A stretch of 53,553 nucleotides of DNA from NCBI RefSeq assembly GCF_003003795.1, contig NZ_PVWK01000133.1, forward strand, positions 1 to 53,553, written 5' to 3'. Positions 42,620-52,153 of this stretch are shown here, in pieces (position 1 is the stretch's first letter; each line of letters begins with the position of its first letter). Made by a program: the position numbers and the translations under genes. This DNA comes from Stenomitos frigidus ULC18. GTDB taxonomy: Bacteria > Cyanobacteriota > Cyanobacteriia > Leptolyngbyales > Leptolyngbyaceae. The notes beneath the pieces are model-generated. The model had not been told where the DNA came from. It saw only the letters and a program-made list of their open reading frames with translations, and searched no databases.

Positions 42620-43597
42620 ATGGTTTTAACCCCGTCTACGATCGCTTGTGCGAGTACTCGCGTTACCGTTGTTGGTTCTGGTAATGTTGGTAGCGCTCTA
42701 GCACAGCGTCTTGCCGAGAAAAATCTTGCTGATGTGGTGCTGCTGGATGTGGTGGAAGGTCGTCCACAAGGGCTGGCACTTGATTTGCTGCAAGCACGGG
42801 GCATTGAGCGGCACGATCGCCAGATTATTGGCACCAATGATTATGCCGATACCGCCCACTCGGACGTGGTGGTGATTACAGCGGGACTGCCACGCAAGCC
42901 GGGCATGAGCCGTGATGACTTAATGCTAACGAACGGCAAGATTGTTCTGGCGGTGACGAAGCAGGCGATCGTCCACTCTCCCAATGCAATCTTTATCGTT
43001 GTCACCAATCCACTGGATCAGATGACTCACATCACCTGGAAAGCCAGCGGTTTACCCATACATCAGGTGATGGGCATGGCAGGTGTCCTCGATTCGGCTC
43101 GTTTTCAGACCTTTGTGGCAATGGAGCTAGGCGTGTCTACCAGTGACATTCACGCCACCGTTCTGGGCAGTCATGGCGATTTGATGGTGCCGTTGCCCCG
43201 CTACACAACGGTGAATGGCATTCCGATTACCGAACTCATGTCTGTTGAAACCGTAGAGCGGTTGATCGATCGCACCCGCAAAGGCGGGGCTGAAATTGTG
43301 GACTTGATGAAAACAGGTAGCGCCTTTTATGCACCAGCTTCGTCCACCTGCGTCATGGTGGAGTCGATTTTGCTCAACAAGTGCCGTATTTTGCCTGTCA
43401 CAACCTATCTTGAAGGTCAGTACGGATTGCGCGATGTCTTTGTCGGCGTGCCCTGTCGGTTAGGCTGTCAGGGCATTGAAAGCGTGCTAGAACTGGACTT
43501 GACCGATGCAGAACTTGTAGCACTACACACATCAGCCGAAGCCGTGAGGCAAACGAGCGATCGCGTTGAGGCCTTGTTAGCATCCAGTCATTCATAG
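42620..43597 (+). CDS. mdh: malate dehydrogenase (NAD-dependent, LDH-like type)
   Basis: The Rossmann motif VTVVGSGNVGSALAQRLAEK is near the N-terminus. Active-site segments are AGLPRKPGMSRDDLM (substrate Arg), VVTNPLDQMTH and the catalytic His in TVLGSHGDLMVPLPRY. This is the tetrameric LDH-like malate dehydrogenase group, interconverting malate and oxaloacetate. The length of 325 is normal. No ribosome site is clear because the 5' flank is STRR. A GATTAGTCGTCAGC-type repeat follows at 43602-43630. Confidence 0.92.
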   Translation: MVLTPSTIACASTRVTVVGSGNVGSALAQRLAEKNLADVVLLDVVEGRPQGLALDLLQARGIERHDRQIIGTNDYADTAHSDVVVITAGLPRKPGMSRDDLMLTNGKIVLAVTKQAIVHSPNAIFIVVTNPLDQMTHITWKASGLPIHQVMGMAGVLDSARFQTFVAMELGVSTSDIHATVLGSHGDLMVPLPRYTTVNGIPITELMSVETVERLIDRTRKGGAEIVDLMKTGSAFYAPASSTCVMVESILLNKCRILPVTTYLEGQYGLRDVFVGVPCRLGCQGIESVLELDLTDAELVALHTSAEAVRQTSDRVEALLASSHS

Positions 43598-43670
43598 CAG
43601 CGATTAGTCGTCAGCGATTAGCCGTCAGCTTTTTTCTGATTTCTGCCTTCATTGCTTAACAACCGTCCTT

Positions 43671-44216
43671 ATGAACCGAGTCGATCGCATCAGTATCTTG
43701 CTTACCAGCCTGCTGTTTGGCATAGCCGTACCCAACGTTGGGTGTGTGGTTACAACCGCTCATCAAGTCCCAGACTTTATCAAACAGGCACGCGCTGTTG
43801 CTATTAGTGAACGCCAGATTCGCGATCTTTTTAATGCGATGGCAACAGCAACGGATCAAAGAGATGTGGATGGCATCATGAAGTACATGGCTCCCAAGAT
43901 CGCCATTAAGATGACCATACGATTAGGCACTCATTCCCAGACGCTCAATCTGACACGAGAACAGTATCGTCAGTATCTTCAGCAGGGCTTCGAGGTCACG
44001 CAACGTTACAGTAGCCAGTACAAAAACCTCAAAATTAAGATTGCCCCCAATGGTCAAACGGCAACAGCCACCTGCACGCTTGTAGAAGAATCAACCCTCA
44101 AAGGACAACCGGGAACGCTCGCATCCATCTCTCAAGAAACAATCAAATTTGAGCGCATCAAGGGACAAATTTTGGCAACAGCAGTGACAAGCAATTCGAC
44201 GATCGAGGTGAAGTAG
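43671..44216 (+). CDS. exported NTF2-like (SnoaL-type) hypothetical protein
   Basis: A signal peptide or lipoprotein-like start (ISILLTSLLFGIAVPNVGCV) is followed by an NTF2-like cone fold: VAISERQIRDLFNAMATATD, then GIMKYMAPKIAIKM, NLTREQYRQYLQQGF, and the strand YKNLKIKIAPNGQTATATC. NTF2-like domains bind small ligands or serve as scaffolds. No catalytic pair is certain here. Confidence 0.75.
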   Translation: MNRVDRISILLTSLLFGIAVPNVGCVVTTAHQVPDFIKQARAVAISERQIRDLFNAMATATDQRDVDGIMKYMAPKIAIKMTIRLGTHSQTLNLTREQYRQYLQQGFEVTQRYSSQYKNLKIKIAPNGQTATATCTLVEESTLKGQPGTLASISQETIKFERIKGQILATAVTSNSTIEVK

Positions 44217-44282
44217 AAACGGTAAATAAATCAGTGTGATCGCACCTGGAAGACTTAATAATCATCTAGCAGCAGTCTTTTA

Positions 44283-45971
44283 TCAATTGTGTAGATCAGC
44301 ATCCCAAACGCCAATGTAAATCCGATCGCGATCGTTGCGCTGAATGATGCCTTTGAGGTTGCCTTTGGTGAATGTGTATTCGTTTGTTTTTCGCTGCTTC
44401 ACCGCTTCCAACTTGTCTAGCAGATCATTAGCCTGACCGCCTGTCATGTTGTTGAGGGCGACTTTCATTTGCAGTGAGTCAACCGATTGAGCGAAGGATG
44501 CTTCGGTTTGACGCACATTACCGGAATTGCGATCGTAGATATACCCCAATGTCACTTTATTTGGCACCACCTCATAAAGCGCAGTGCGGGTGTTGTTCCA
44601 GAAGCCTTTTTCCGCCTTACTGGTGGGTTCTCCCAAGGCGGCTTTAATGTCACCTTCCGAAGTGCCTGGAGGAAAGCCTGGAATAGTTGGGACTGCGGTT
44701 GTAGGCTGATCCTCTGCTTTCTCCTCAGACTCTACAGATGGCGATGGTGACGGCGATCGCTCAACCTTGGGCGTTTCAGTCAGTTTCGGCGACGGTTTTG
44801 GTGACGCTGTCTTAGGCGAGGCTTCGATCGAGGGAGATGGCGATGGCGATGGGGCAGAAGGCTCCAGCGTTAATTGGTTGCTTGGTTGCGGTTTGTAGAA
44901 AATGGCGATCGAGGCCGTACCAAGCATTGTTAACAGCATCAAACCCAACAAAATTGGCAGCGTACGACGCGTCGTACTGGGGGAATTTGTCCCAGCCCGT
45001 GCAGGGGCACGTGGTGCAACGGTTGCAACGGGCGATCGTGCCGCTCTCGCAGGGGATGATTGTCCTTCTGCCCGCCGTCCTACAGCCAGGGTGGCAGCCG
45101 TTCGAGTAGATTCGACAACAGGCTGAAAAAGCGGTGGAATGGGTGTAGAGCCGATCGCGGAGGGAGACGGCAACAGAGCCAGCCATTCATCCATACTGGC
45201 AGGTCGATACTGAACCTCTACTGCCATACCGCGAATAACAGCCTGATTTGTGGCAGCACTGAGTTCTGGACAGAGTTCACGCGGATCAGGCAACGGTTGA
45301 CGATCGCGCAAAATCGACGCAGTGGGCATCCGTGCCGTCAGCAGGGCATACAGGGTCGCTGCCAGTCCATATACGTCAGTAGCAGGCGTACGCTGTTCTT
45401 GAGACAGGTATTGCTCGATCGGCGCATAGCCAGCCGAAATCAAGCTGGTGTGGGTCTGCGTGGAACCGGGCGTAAATTCGCGGGCAATACCAAAATCAAT
45501 CAACACTACATCCTGAGTGCCCTGACGCAGAATAATGTTTTGGGGTTTGATATCTCGATGCAGCAAGCCGTTTTGATGCACCACTTTCAGCGCATTGCCG
45601 ATTTGACGAGCGTAGTGGATGGCGATCGCCTCTGCTAACGGCTTATTTGGAAACACTAGCGCTTCCAAATTGGGGCCAGGAATATAGTCCATCACCATAT
45701 ACGCCTGACCAGCTTCAACAAAAAAATCGCTGATGCGGACAATATTGGGATGCACGCATAGGGCTAATCGCCGCGCCTCATCCTGAAACTTACGCTGATA
45801 ATCGGCGTAATCTGGCTCGTAGCGCAGAGACTCGTTCAGGGTTTTGATGACAACCGTTTGTCCCAAGAAGTGATGGGTCGCTTTAAAGGTGATGCCAAAG
45901 CCACCACGCCCCAATTCTGCCTCAAGAGTATACTTACCGCCTTGTAGCTGCTGACCAATCAGGGAATTCAT
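44283..45971 (-). CDS. membrane-anchored serine/threonine protein kinase
   Basis: This is a Hanks-type kinase domain at about residues 12-270. It has a glycine loop GRGGFG (21-26), catalytic Lys43 (VVIK), HRDIKPQN (138-145) and DFG (159-161), and an activation segment ending [11 protein letters not shown] Pro/Ser/Thr-rich linker, a membrane helix (about 338-359) and a second low-complexity linker lead to an extracytoplasmic domain of about 130 residues ([20 protein letters not shown] to the end). That domain has no PASTA motif and probably senses an unknown signal. The start at 45971 has GGGAG upstream. It is divergent from the osmoprotectant transporter operon. Confidence 0.9.
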   Translation of the reverse strand: MNSLIGQQLQGGKYTLEAELGRGGFGITFKATHHFLGQTVVIKTLNESLRYEPDYADYQRKFQDEARRLALCVHPNIVRISDFFVEAGQAYMVMDYIPGPNLEALVFPNKPLAEAIAIHYARQIGNALKVVHQNGLLHRDIKPQNIILRQGTQDVVLIDFGIAREFTPGSTQTHTSLISAGYAPIEQYLSQEQRTPATDVYGLAATLYALLTARMPTASILRDRQPLPDPRELCPELSAATNQAVIRGMAVEVQYRPASMDEWLALLPSPSAIGSTPIPPLFQPVVESTRTAATLAVGRRAEGQSSPARAARSPVATVAPRAPARAGTNSPSTTRRTLPILLGLMLLTMLGTASIAIFYKPQPSNQLTLEPSAPSPSPSPSIEASPKTASPKPSPKLTETPKVERSPSPSPSVESEEKAEDQPTTAVPTIPGFPPGTSEGDIKAALGEPTSKAEKGFWNNTRTALYEVVPNKVTLGYIYDRNSGNVRQTEASFAQSVDSLQMKVALNNMTGGQANDLLDKLEAVKQRKTNEYTFTKGNLKGIIQRNDRDRIYIGVWDADLHN

Positions 45972-46119
45972 AGGCGCTCCCGTTCCACGTCTCATCACTC
46001 TATCTATTAGACCTGATCTATGACACAGGGTCTATGACACCTGATCTGAGGCGCCTCTTTGGGTGTCTCATTTTAGCTGGAGTGGTAAGTTTGAAGAACT
46101 CAGTTATCTGGAGCGGCTC

Positions 46120-46911
46120 ATGGTGCCGAATGACGCAAAACGCGAACCAACTTTTGCAGGCGCTGCCGTAGAATTTGTGGACGTTGGCTTTATGGCGGGC
46201 GATCGCTCACTCCTCTCAGGGCTAAATTTTGCCATCCAGTCTGGAGAAGCACTGGTGCTGTTGGGTCGGAGCGGTTCCGGCAAAACCACCACAATGAAGC
46301 TCATCAATCGGCTACTGACCCCCACTAGCGGCAGCGTTCGCGTGCAAGGGAAAATAACGACAGAGTGGGATGTCATTCAACTACGGCGACAAATTGGTTA
46401 TGTAATCCAGGAAACGGGGCTGTTTCCCCACTTCACGATCGAGCGCAATGTGGGTCTTGTGCCGTCTCTGCAAAACTGGCAGCCCAAACGCATCAAAGCG
46501 CGAGTGCACGAATTGCTGGATCTGGTCGGTTTAGAGCCAGCGCAGTTTGCCGATCGCTACCCCAATCAGCTTTCAGGCGGACAACGCCAGCGCGTTGGGG
46601 TTGCCCGTGCCCTGGCAGCCGATCCGCCCATTCTGCTGATGGATGAGCCGTTTGGTGCCCTTGACCCCATCACACGGTTGGAACTCCAGCAAGAATTTCG
46701 ACGACTCCAGCAAGAATTAGGCAAAACGGTTGTCTTTGTCACCCACGATATTCAAGAAGCCTTTGTACTGGCATCGCGCATCGGCTTGATGCAGGATGGA
46801 CGGTTGGTGGTGCTAGAAACACCAGAGGAGTTTTTGCGATCGTCCGAACCAGAGGCGCAAACGTTTCTCAAAACCCTGCGCACATTGGATTCGGTGAGGA
46901 GTAAAGAGTGA
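46120..46911 (+). CDS. osmoprotectant-type ABC transporter ATPase (OpuBA/ProV-like)
   Basis: This is an ABC ATPase with Walker A LLGRSGSGKTTTMKLINRLL, Q-loop YVIQETGLFPHFT, signature YPNQLSGGQRQRVGVARALA, Walker B ILLMDEPFGALDP and switch His VFVTHDIQEA. The ETGLFPHFTIERNV stretch is typical of the glycine-betaine/choline (OpuB/OpuC/ProV) branch; no CBS domains follow. The ATG at 46120 has GGAG upstream and is preferred to 46063. Its last codons and stop are made of STRR DNA. The permease starts 13 bases later. Confidence 0.88.
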   Translation: MVPNDAKREPTFAGAAVEFVDVGFMAGDRSLLSGLNFAIQSGEALVLLGRSGSGKTTTMKLINRLLTPTSGSVRVQGKITTEWDVIQLRRQIGYVIQETGLFPHFTIERNVGLVPSLQNWQPKRIKARVHELLDLVGLEPAQFADRYPNQLSGGQRQRVGVARALAADPPILLMDEPFGALDPITRLELQQEFRRLQQELGKTVVFVTHDIQEAFVLASRIGLMQDGRLVVLETPEEFLRSSEPEAQTFLKTLRTLDSVRSKE

Positions 46912-46924
46912 GGGGTGAGGAGTA
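46893..46924. repeat. GTGAGGAGTAAA STRR spanning stop codon and next ribosome site
   Basis: The heptamer-like run GTGAGGAGTAAAGAGTGAGG, then GGTGAGGAGTA, encodes the final residues (SVRSKE) and TGA stop of the ATPase and supplies GAGGAG as the ribosome site of the permease gene. Repeat DNA has thus become part of the operon's translation signals. Confidence 0.6.
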
Positions 46925-47575
46925 ATGAATAACTTTTTTCTTGTTCGATACGCGCCGGAGATTTTGCAACGTACAGGTGAGCATCTGTATCTGGTGGCGA
47001 TCGCCATTCTCATCGCCACTGCGATCGGTATCCCGCTGGGCATTCTCATCACGCGCAAACCAGCGCTACGTCAGTCCGTCCTGGGTACGGCAAACATTCT
47101 GCAAATTATTCCCAGTCTGGCGTTGTTTGGGTTGTTGGTGACGGTGCCACCCGCGTTGGGTGGAGGCATTGGCGATCCACCTGCGATCGTGGCTCTCACG
47201 CTCTACTCCTTTCTGCCGATTATTCGCGGCACCTACACAGGCATCATGAGCGTCGATCCAGCCATTCGGGAAGCGGGGCGCGGTATGGGCATGACAGACT
47301 GGCAGTTGCTTTCGCAGGTAGAAATGCCGCTGGCGTTGGGCGTGATCCTATCGGGCATTCGGGTCGCGACGGTGATCGCGATCGGTACGGCAACCATTGC
47401 AACTGCGATCGGTGCGGGTGGTTTGGGCATCTTCATCTTCCGGGGCATTTCGGCGCTAAATAATCAACTCATTCTTGCAGGCGTCATTCCGGCAGCAGTG
47501 CTGGCACTGATTGCAGACTTTGGCATTGGTTGGCTAGAGCATCGACTAACGAGACGAGGAGGTAAGCCCGCATGA
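46925..47575 (+). CDS. osmoprotectant-type ABC transporter permease (OpuBB/ProW-like)
   Basis: This 216-residue permease has about six membrane helices and the coupling EAA loop (EAGRGMGMTDWQLLSQVEMP). The segments ILQIIPSLALFGLLV and IGAGGLGIFIFRGI are typical of the ProW/OpuBB family. Only one permease gene is present, so a homodimer is likely. The stop overlaps the start of the binding-protein gene (ATGA). Confidence 0.9.
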   Translation: MNNFFLVRYAPEILQRTGEHLYLVAIAILIATAIGIPLGILITRKPALRQSVLGTANILQIIPSLALFGLLVTVPPALGGGIGDPPAIVALTLYSFLPIIRGTYTGIMSVDPAIREAGRGMGMTDWQLLSQVEMPLALGVILSGIRVATVIAIGTATIATAIGAGGLGIFIFRGISALNNQLILAGVIPAAVLALIADFGIGWLEHRLTRRGGKPA

Positions 47576-48477
47576 GATTCAAACCGCTGCTTGCGTGGAT
47601 TCTCATGGCGATCGTGCTGGTGATGTCGATCTCAAGCTGTAGCGCCAATCACGCTGGCAGCAATAGCCGTGGTGATATCGTCATTGGTGCCAAAGCGTTT
47701 ACCGAGCAGGATCTTTTAGGCGAACTGCTGGCGCAACAAATTGAGGCAAAAACAGGCTTAAAGGTCGTGCGTCGTCTGCAGCTCGGTGACACGCTCGTTT
47801 GCCATAACGCCTTGCTGTCGGGACAAATCGACCTCTACCCCGAATATACGGGTACGGCCTTTTCCACCGTTCTCAAGCAAAAGACAATCGGAGATGTGAG
47901 CGCAGTCTACCGACAGGTAAAAGAAGACTATGCCAAACAATTCAAGCTGGCGGTGATGCCGCCATTGGGTTTTCAGAACACCTTCGCGATGATTGTACGC
48001 GGTGATATGGCGCGATCGCTCAACATTAAAACGCTTTCTCAGGCAGCACCATACGTCCCTCAATGGCAAGCTGGCTTTGGCTACGAATTCACCGAACGCC
48101 AGGAATATGCCAACATGGTCAAAACCTATGACCTGAACTTTACCAAAGCACCACGCCTGCTGAATCTGGGTTTACTCTACCGAGCGCTCCTACAAAAACA
48201 AGTCGATCTGGTTGCAGCCAATTCCACCGATGGGCAAATTACCCGATCGGATTTTGTCATTCTTGAGGACGATCGCCACGCCTTTCCGCCCTATGAAGCC
48301 GCCGCGATCGTTCGTGAGGCAACGCTACAAAAATATCCTCAAGTCCGCACTGCTCTTGAGCAACTGGCAGGCAAAATTTCTCCCGACGAGATGCAGCACC
48401 TGAACTATCTGGTGGATGGCGAACTGCGCGATATCAAAGACGTGGTGCAAGCCTTCCGTCAGTCTAAAAATCTCTGA
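47572..48477 (+). CDS. osmoprotectant-type ABC transporter substrate-binding protein (OpuBC-like)
   Basis: This is a lipoprotein: signal WILMAIVLVMSISSC with the lipidation Cys in SSCSANH. The mature protein has the family motifs IVIGAKAFTEQDLLGELLAQ, LYPEYTGTAF and LVAANSTDGQI, and ends DIKDVVQAFRQSKN. It binds quaternary amines such as glycine betaine or choline in homologues; the exact ligand is inferred. It completes the ATPase-permease-binding protein operon. Confidence 0.9.
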   Translation: MRFKPLLAWILMAIVLVMSISSCSANHAGSNSRGDIVIGAKAFTEQDLLGELLAQQIEAKTGLKVVRRLQLGDTLVCHNALLSGQIDLYPEYTGTAFSTVLKQKTIGDVSAVYRQVKEDYAKQFKLAVMPPLGFQNTFAMIVRGDMARSLNIKTLSQAAPYVPQWQAGFGYEFTERQEYANMVKTYDLNFTKAPRLLNLGLLYRALLQKQVDLVAANSTDGQITRSDFVILEDDRHAFPPYEAAAIVREATLQKYPQVRTALEQLAGKISPDEMQHLNYLVDGELRDIKDVVQAFRQSKNL

Positions 48478-48574
48478 AGCACCAAAAATCTCTACGCTAG
48501 TGTGGTCTAGAGAAACCTCTAGAATGACAATAGTGCATTTTTTCCTCCATCCCCAGTTTTTGTCTCCTTGACCT

Positions 48575-49555
48575 ATGGCAACGATCGACCGCAAACCAAT
48601 TCTGCTTGACTTTGAAAAACCCCTCGCAGATTTGGAAGCCCGAATTGTGCAAATTCGTGAACTTGCAGAAGAAAATGACGTCGATGTCTCTGATGAGATC
48701 CGTCAGCTTGAGGCGCGTGCCGTGCAGCTTCGTCAGGAAATTTTCAGTGGGCTGTCACCGACCCAACAGTTGCAGGTGGCACGGCATCCTCGCCGACCCA
48801 GCACGCTGGATTACATTCAGGCCATCAGCGATGAGTGGATGGAGCTACACGGCGATCGGGGTGGTTTTGACGATCCAGCTGTGGTGGGTGGCGTTGCCCG
48901 GTTGGCGGGGCGTCCTGTAGTCATGTTGGGTCAGCAGAAAGGGCGAGACACCAAAGACAATATCACTCGAAATTTTGGCATGGCGTCCCCTGGTGGCTAT
49001 CGCAAAGCCATTCGGTTGATGGAGCATGCCGATCGCTTTGGGATGCCGATTATGACGTTTATCGACACACCCGGTGCCTACCCTGGTCTGGAAGCCGAAA
49101 AACTCGGGCAAGGTGAAGCCATTGCCTACAATTTACGGGAAATGTTTCGCTTGAGTGTACCGATGATCTGCGTCATCATTGGTGAGGCTGGTTCTGGCGG
49201 GGCGTTGGGCATTGGCGTCGGTGACCGTCTGCTTATGTTTGAGCATTCAGTCTATTATGTCGCCTCACCAGAAGCGTGTGCCTCCATTCTCTGGCGTGAT
49301 GCTAGCAAAGCACACCAGGCTGCCGAGGCGTTAAAAATCACGGCACCAGATCTAAAGCAACTTGGCATTATTGATGAAATTCTGCCTGAGCCAGTGGGTG
49401 CAGCTCATGCTGATCCACTCAAGACAACCGAAATTCTCAAAGAAGCACTGTTGCGGCATCTCAACGAACTTGACCAGATGACCAGCCAGCAGCGACGCGA
49501 CTTACGCTATCAGAAGTTTCGAGCGATCGGTGTTTTCAGTGAGCATCCCCTTTAA
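48575..49555 (+). CDS. accA: acetyl-CoA carboxylase carboxyltransferase subunit alpha
   Basis: AccA with AccD forms the carboxyltransferase that makes malonyl-CoA, the first step of fatty-acid synthesis. The N-terminal helix [20 protein letters not shown] is typical, followed by [20 protein letters not shown] and the crotonase-like core ending [20 protein letters not shown] and [19 protein letters not shown]. The length of 326 is normal. It stands alone, 97 bp after the transporter operon. The 460-bp gap downstream (49556-50014) holds only the direct repeats listed next. Confidence 0.95.
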   Translation: MATIDRKPILLDFEKPLADLEARIVQIRELAEENDVDVSDEIRQLEARAVQLRQEIFSGLSPTQQLQVARHPRRPSTLDYIQAISDEWMELHGDRGGFDDPAVVGGVARLAGRPVVMLGQQKGRDTKDNITRNFGMASPGGYRKAIRLMEHADRFGMPIMTFIDTPGAYPGLEAEKLGQGEAIAYNLREMFRLSVPMICVIIGEAGSGGALGIGVGDRLLMFEHSVYYVASPEACASILWRDASKAHQAAEALKITAPDLKQLGIIDEILPEPVGAAHADPLKTTEILKEALLRHLNELDQMTSQQRRDLRYQKFRAIGVFSEHPL

Positions 49556-49684
49556 GCCGTTCTGGAAGAGCGCTTATACCGCGATCAAACAACGCGAAAC
49601 CATAGAAATGGTCATGCATCCATTGATTCATTGATCGATTTTCTTCTCGGTTTTTAAAAGCATGAGTGGTATAATAATTTTGTA

Positions 49685-49715
49685 ACAATTGTTTACATTT
49701 TACAATTGTTTACAT
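49685..49715. promoter_or_regulatory. two direct ACAATTGTTTACAT repeats with -10-like TATAAT
   Basis: Exact 14-base copies at 49685-49698 and 49702-49715 (17-base period) each contain the palindrome ACAATTGT. TATAAT lies just upstream at 49670-49675. They could be an operator pair at a promoter for the SDR gene about 300 bp downstream, or for an untranslated RNA. No protein-coding frame fits. Confidence 0.35.
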
Positions 49716-50014
49716 CTTTTCGGAATAACCGCGTTTTCACTACGCACTTTAGTATTCTTTGTTTCCTGCGATTGACCGTTGTCTGCGACACAGATCTATA
49801 TTTAGCACCGACCAAGGTTTTCACTCCATTGAAACGCGACAATAACGGCTCTCCGTGTTTGCCTCGGCTTTTGGTATTGAAGTTGCTCACTGCAATGCAC
49901 CCTCTTCTCATTTCCGACTCAGCTTAAGTTGTTAGGATCATTGACCTTGGGGGTAAGGACGTTACGGCTCAGAATCTCTACATTATTTAGGCTTTAGGAT
50001 AGCAAGACTGCTTC

Positions 50015-50737
50015 ATGACTCAAATCGAACGATACGCTCTCGTTACAGGAGCAGGCAGCGGTATTGGGAAAGCAACGGCGTTGGCCTTTGCCCAGGCAGG
50101 GATGCATCTTGCCTTGGTTGGTCGCACTCAATCGAAGTTAGAAGCTGTTGCAGCAGTAGCCACTCAGCATGGGGTAAAGGTGGCATGTTACCCCATTGAC
50201 TTGCTGCAGGTGGAGCAGGTGAGCGAAAAAATAGCTGCGATCGCCACCAGTTTTGGACCGATCGATATCCTGGTTAACAATGCTGGGATGGGCTACACCG
50301 CAACGCTGTCTGAGACACCGTTAGCCGATTGGCAGCGCGTGCTGGCATTAAACCTGACCAGCGTTTTCCAATGCATACAGGGCATTCTGCCAAGCATGCG
50401 CCAACGTAAACAGGGAACAATTATTAACGTCTCCTCGATCGCTGGACAGCAAGTGTTTCCTGAGTGGGGCGCTTACTGCGTCAGCAAGTTTGGGCTGGTA
50501 GCGTTGTCCAAAACACTGGCGGCTGAGGAACGTGCTCACGGCATCCGCGTTGTAACCATTTCGCCGGGTTCTGTGAACACGCCCATCTGGGACACAGACA
50601 CTGTTCATGCTGACTTCGATCGCTCATCGATGCTCACGCCAGAAACGGTTGCTCAGTCGATTCTTTACACCGCCCTTCTGCCTCAGGAAGCGGTGGTTGA
50701 AGCGCTCACCCTTATGTCAAACGCAGGCACGTTCTGA
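50015..50737 (+). CDS. short-chain dehydrogenase/reductase (SDR) family protein
   Basis: This classical SDR has the cofactor motif VTGAGSGIGKATALAFAQAG, NNAGMG, the catalytic Ser in NVSSIAGQQ and the active-site Tyr/Lys in GAYCVSKFGL. An Arg in GRTQSK after the second strand favours NADPH. The length of 240 is normal. The substrate is unknown. It could be a 3-oxoacyl-ACP-reductase-like or pteridine-type SDR given its neighbour folE, but that is only context. Confidence 0.9.
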   Translation: MTQIERYALVTGAGSGIGKATALAFAQAGMHLALVGRTQSKLEAVAAVATQHGVKVACYPIDLLQVEQVSEKIAAIATSFGPIDILVNNAGMGYTATLSETPLADWQRVLALNLTSVFQCIQGILPSMRQRKQGTIINVSSIAGQQVFPEWGAYCVSKFGLVALSKTLAAEERAHGIRVVTISPGSVNTPIWDTDTVHADFDRSSMLTPETVAQSILYTALLPQEAVVEALTLMSNAGTF

Positions 50738-50853
50738 TTGCTTTGCTTTCTTTTTGGCAGGCTCTGTAGCCTGTCTCTCGATTGTCTTTGCCTGACTTTC
50801 TCAACCACATACGTTTGCTTTCACACTGTCACGTTATCTACATTTGAATCACC

Positions 50854-51555
50854 ATGACTATTGCGTCTTCTCAAGGTTCTAACGGCTCCGAATCGACTGC
50901 CAAAAAGACTAAAGGTTTAACCACCCGCCCCGATCGCAACACGCTGGGTGGTGGACAAGAGCCCAAACTGCAAACGCCTCCTGAAGCCCTTCAAGACGAT
51001 ATGATGGATGCCGTTAAAACCATCCTGCTTGGAGTCGGCGAAGACCCCGATCGAGAAGGCTTACTGAAAACCCCCAAACGGGTGGCTGAAGCCATGCGGT
51101 TTCTGACCAGCGGCTACCATCAATCGCTAGAAGAACTCGTGAATGGTGCCATTTTTGACGAAGGTCATAACGAAATGGTGCTGGTGCGGGATATCACCGC
51201 GTTTAGCCTTTGCGAACATCACATGCTGCCGTTTATGGGCAAAGTTCACGTGGCCTATATCCCCAACCAAAAAGTCGTTGGGCTCAGCAAATTGGCACGG
51301 ATTGTCGAAATGTATTCTCGCCGTTTGCAAGTCCAAGAACGCCTCACCCGACAGATTGCCGAAGCCGTCCAGACAATTCTGGAACCACAAGGGGTTGCCG
51401 TGGTCATGGAAGCGACCCACATGTGCATGGTCATGCGTGGTGTTCAGAAGCCGGGTTCCTGGACGGTCACTAGCGCGATGGTTGGTGTTTTTCAAGAAGA
51501 TCAGAAAACCCGCGAAGAATTTTTGAACTTGATTCGACACCAACCCTCCTGGTAG
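50854..51555 (+). CDS. folE: GTP cyclohydrolase I
   Basis: FolE converts GTP to dihydroneopterin triphosphate for tetrahydrofolate and pterins. The core carries [20 protein letters not shown] (zinc Cys and His), [20 protein letters not shown], and the second zinc Cys in [10 protein letters not shown]. The length of 233 includes a low-complexity N-terminal tail of about 40 residues, common in cyanobacteria. A terminator-like hairpin follows at 51620. Confidence 0.96.
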   Translation: MTIASSQGSNGSESTAKKTKGLTTRPDRNTLGGGQEPKLQTPPEALQDDMMDAVKTILLGVGEDPDREGLLKTPKRVAEAMRFLTSGYHQSLEELVNGAIFDEGHNEMVLVRDITAFSLCEHHMLPFMGKVHVAYIPNQKVVGLSKLARIVEMYSRRLQVQERLTRQIAEAVQTILEPQGVAVVMEATHMCMVMRGVQKPGSWTVTSAMVGVFQEDQKTREEFLNLIRHQPSW

Positions 51556-51619
51556 CACACCTTCTAGTTACTGAAAGTGCCTGGGCAGTCGAGTGCCTGT
51601 TACAGTGACGTTCTTGTTG

Positions 51620-51653
51620 AAAATCCCTCTCCCTTCAAAGGAAAGGGATTTTT
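51620..51653 (+). terminator. Rho-independent terminator after folE
   Basis: AAATCCCT (51621-51628) pairs with AGGGATTT (51644-51651), with TCC/GGA extending the stem inward, and is followed by TTTT. It lies 65 bp after the folE stop. Confidence 0.6.
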
Positions 51654-51797
51654 GCTGGAAACGTGAACAATTTACCGTTAAATGCAGTCTCACAATCTGG
51701 AACAGTGACGTACCTGCTTGTATGTCCCTATGTGTTTTTACAGGGCTGTTACTGTCATTGCATCATGATGAAATCTGTTCGACGGACTGCTTTAAAT

Positions 51798-51983
51798 ATG
51801 GGCGATCGTGTGCGTCTCGTAAGCGGACTAATGCGAGGACACACTGCAACGATCGCCGCCATTAACGAAGACGCTTACTTTTTGATCGGAGACTGGACAA
51901 AGCAGACGGGTTTCGTCCATGTCAAATACGGCCCTGTTGAGCCTGACTCTCTAGAAAAGTTAGAAAAAGTTATAGACAACTAG
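51798..51983 (+). CDS. small KOW-like protein
   Basis: This protein of about 61 residues starts MGDRVRLVSGLMRGHTATIA and runs into AINEDAYFLIGDWTKQTGFV, a KOW/SH3-like beta pattern, with an acidic helical end (DSLEKLEKVIDN). Methionines at 51765 and further upstream (51663) are possible alternative starts, but the upstream part (LLVCPYVFLQGCYCHC) looks non-coding. A strong hairpin terminator overlaps its stop, which supports a real transcript. Function is unknown. Confidence 0.6.
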   Translation: MGDRVRLVSGLMRGHTATIAAINEDAYFLIGDWTKQTGFVHVKYGPVEPDSLEKLEKVIDN

Positions 51984-52001
51984 CCCCAATTAGGGGCTTT
52001 T
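51982..52001 (+). terminator. Rho-independent terminator after KOW-like gene
   Basis: AGCCCC (51982-51987), loop AATTA, GGGGCT (51993-51998), then TTT to 52001. It is a textbook short terminator immediately after the stop codon. Confidence 0.8.
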
Positions 52002-52093
52002 CAAGCAAAATTTTACCGTTGGGTACGGGCAGATTCTGCCAGAGTCTTGCCATTTAGCCGTTAACCTAGTGATCAAACCTGCCCCTAGTGGTC

Positions 52094-52153
52094 TTTTAGG
52101 AACACAGATTAAATAAGGTCGAATGTCTCGCGTAGGGGCATTGCCATGCCCAC
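52094..52153. repeat. dispersed palindromic repeat interrupted by the IS element
   Basis: TTTTAGGAACACAGATTAAA (52094-52113) matches the TTAGGAACG/ATTAAAT motif family, and CGTAGGGGCATTGCCATGCCC starts the GC hairpin. The complementary arm (expected CCCCTACG) is broken off where the sequence changes to GGTGTCAAGTTAAG, the presumed left end of the IS. Confidence 0.5.

Noticed and set aside
45060-45638. 192-codon plus-strand frame over the Ser/Thr kinase
   Set aside because: The kinase frame has all Hanks motifs; this frame is low-complexity Arg/Ser sequence.
49693-49927. Overlapping plus- and minus-strand frames of about 72 codons downstream of accA
   Set aside because: No coding pattern and no ribosome site; they cover the direct-repeat region.
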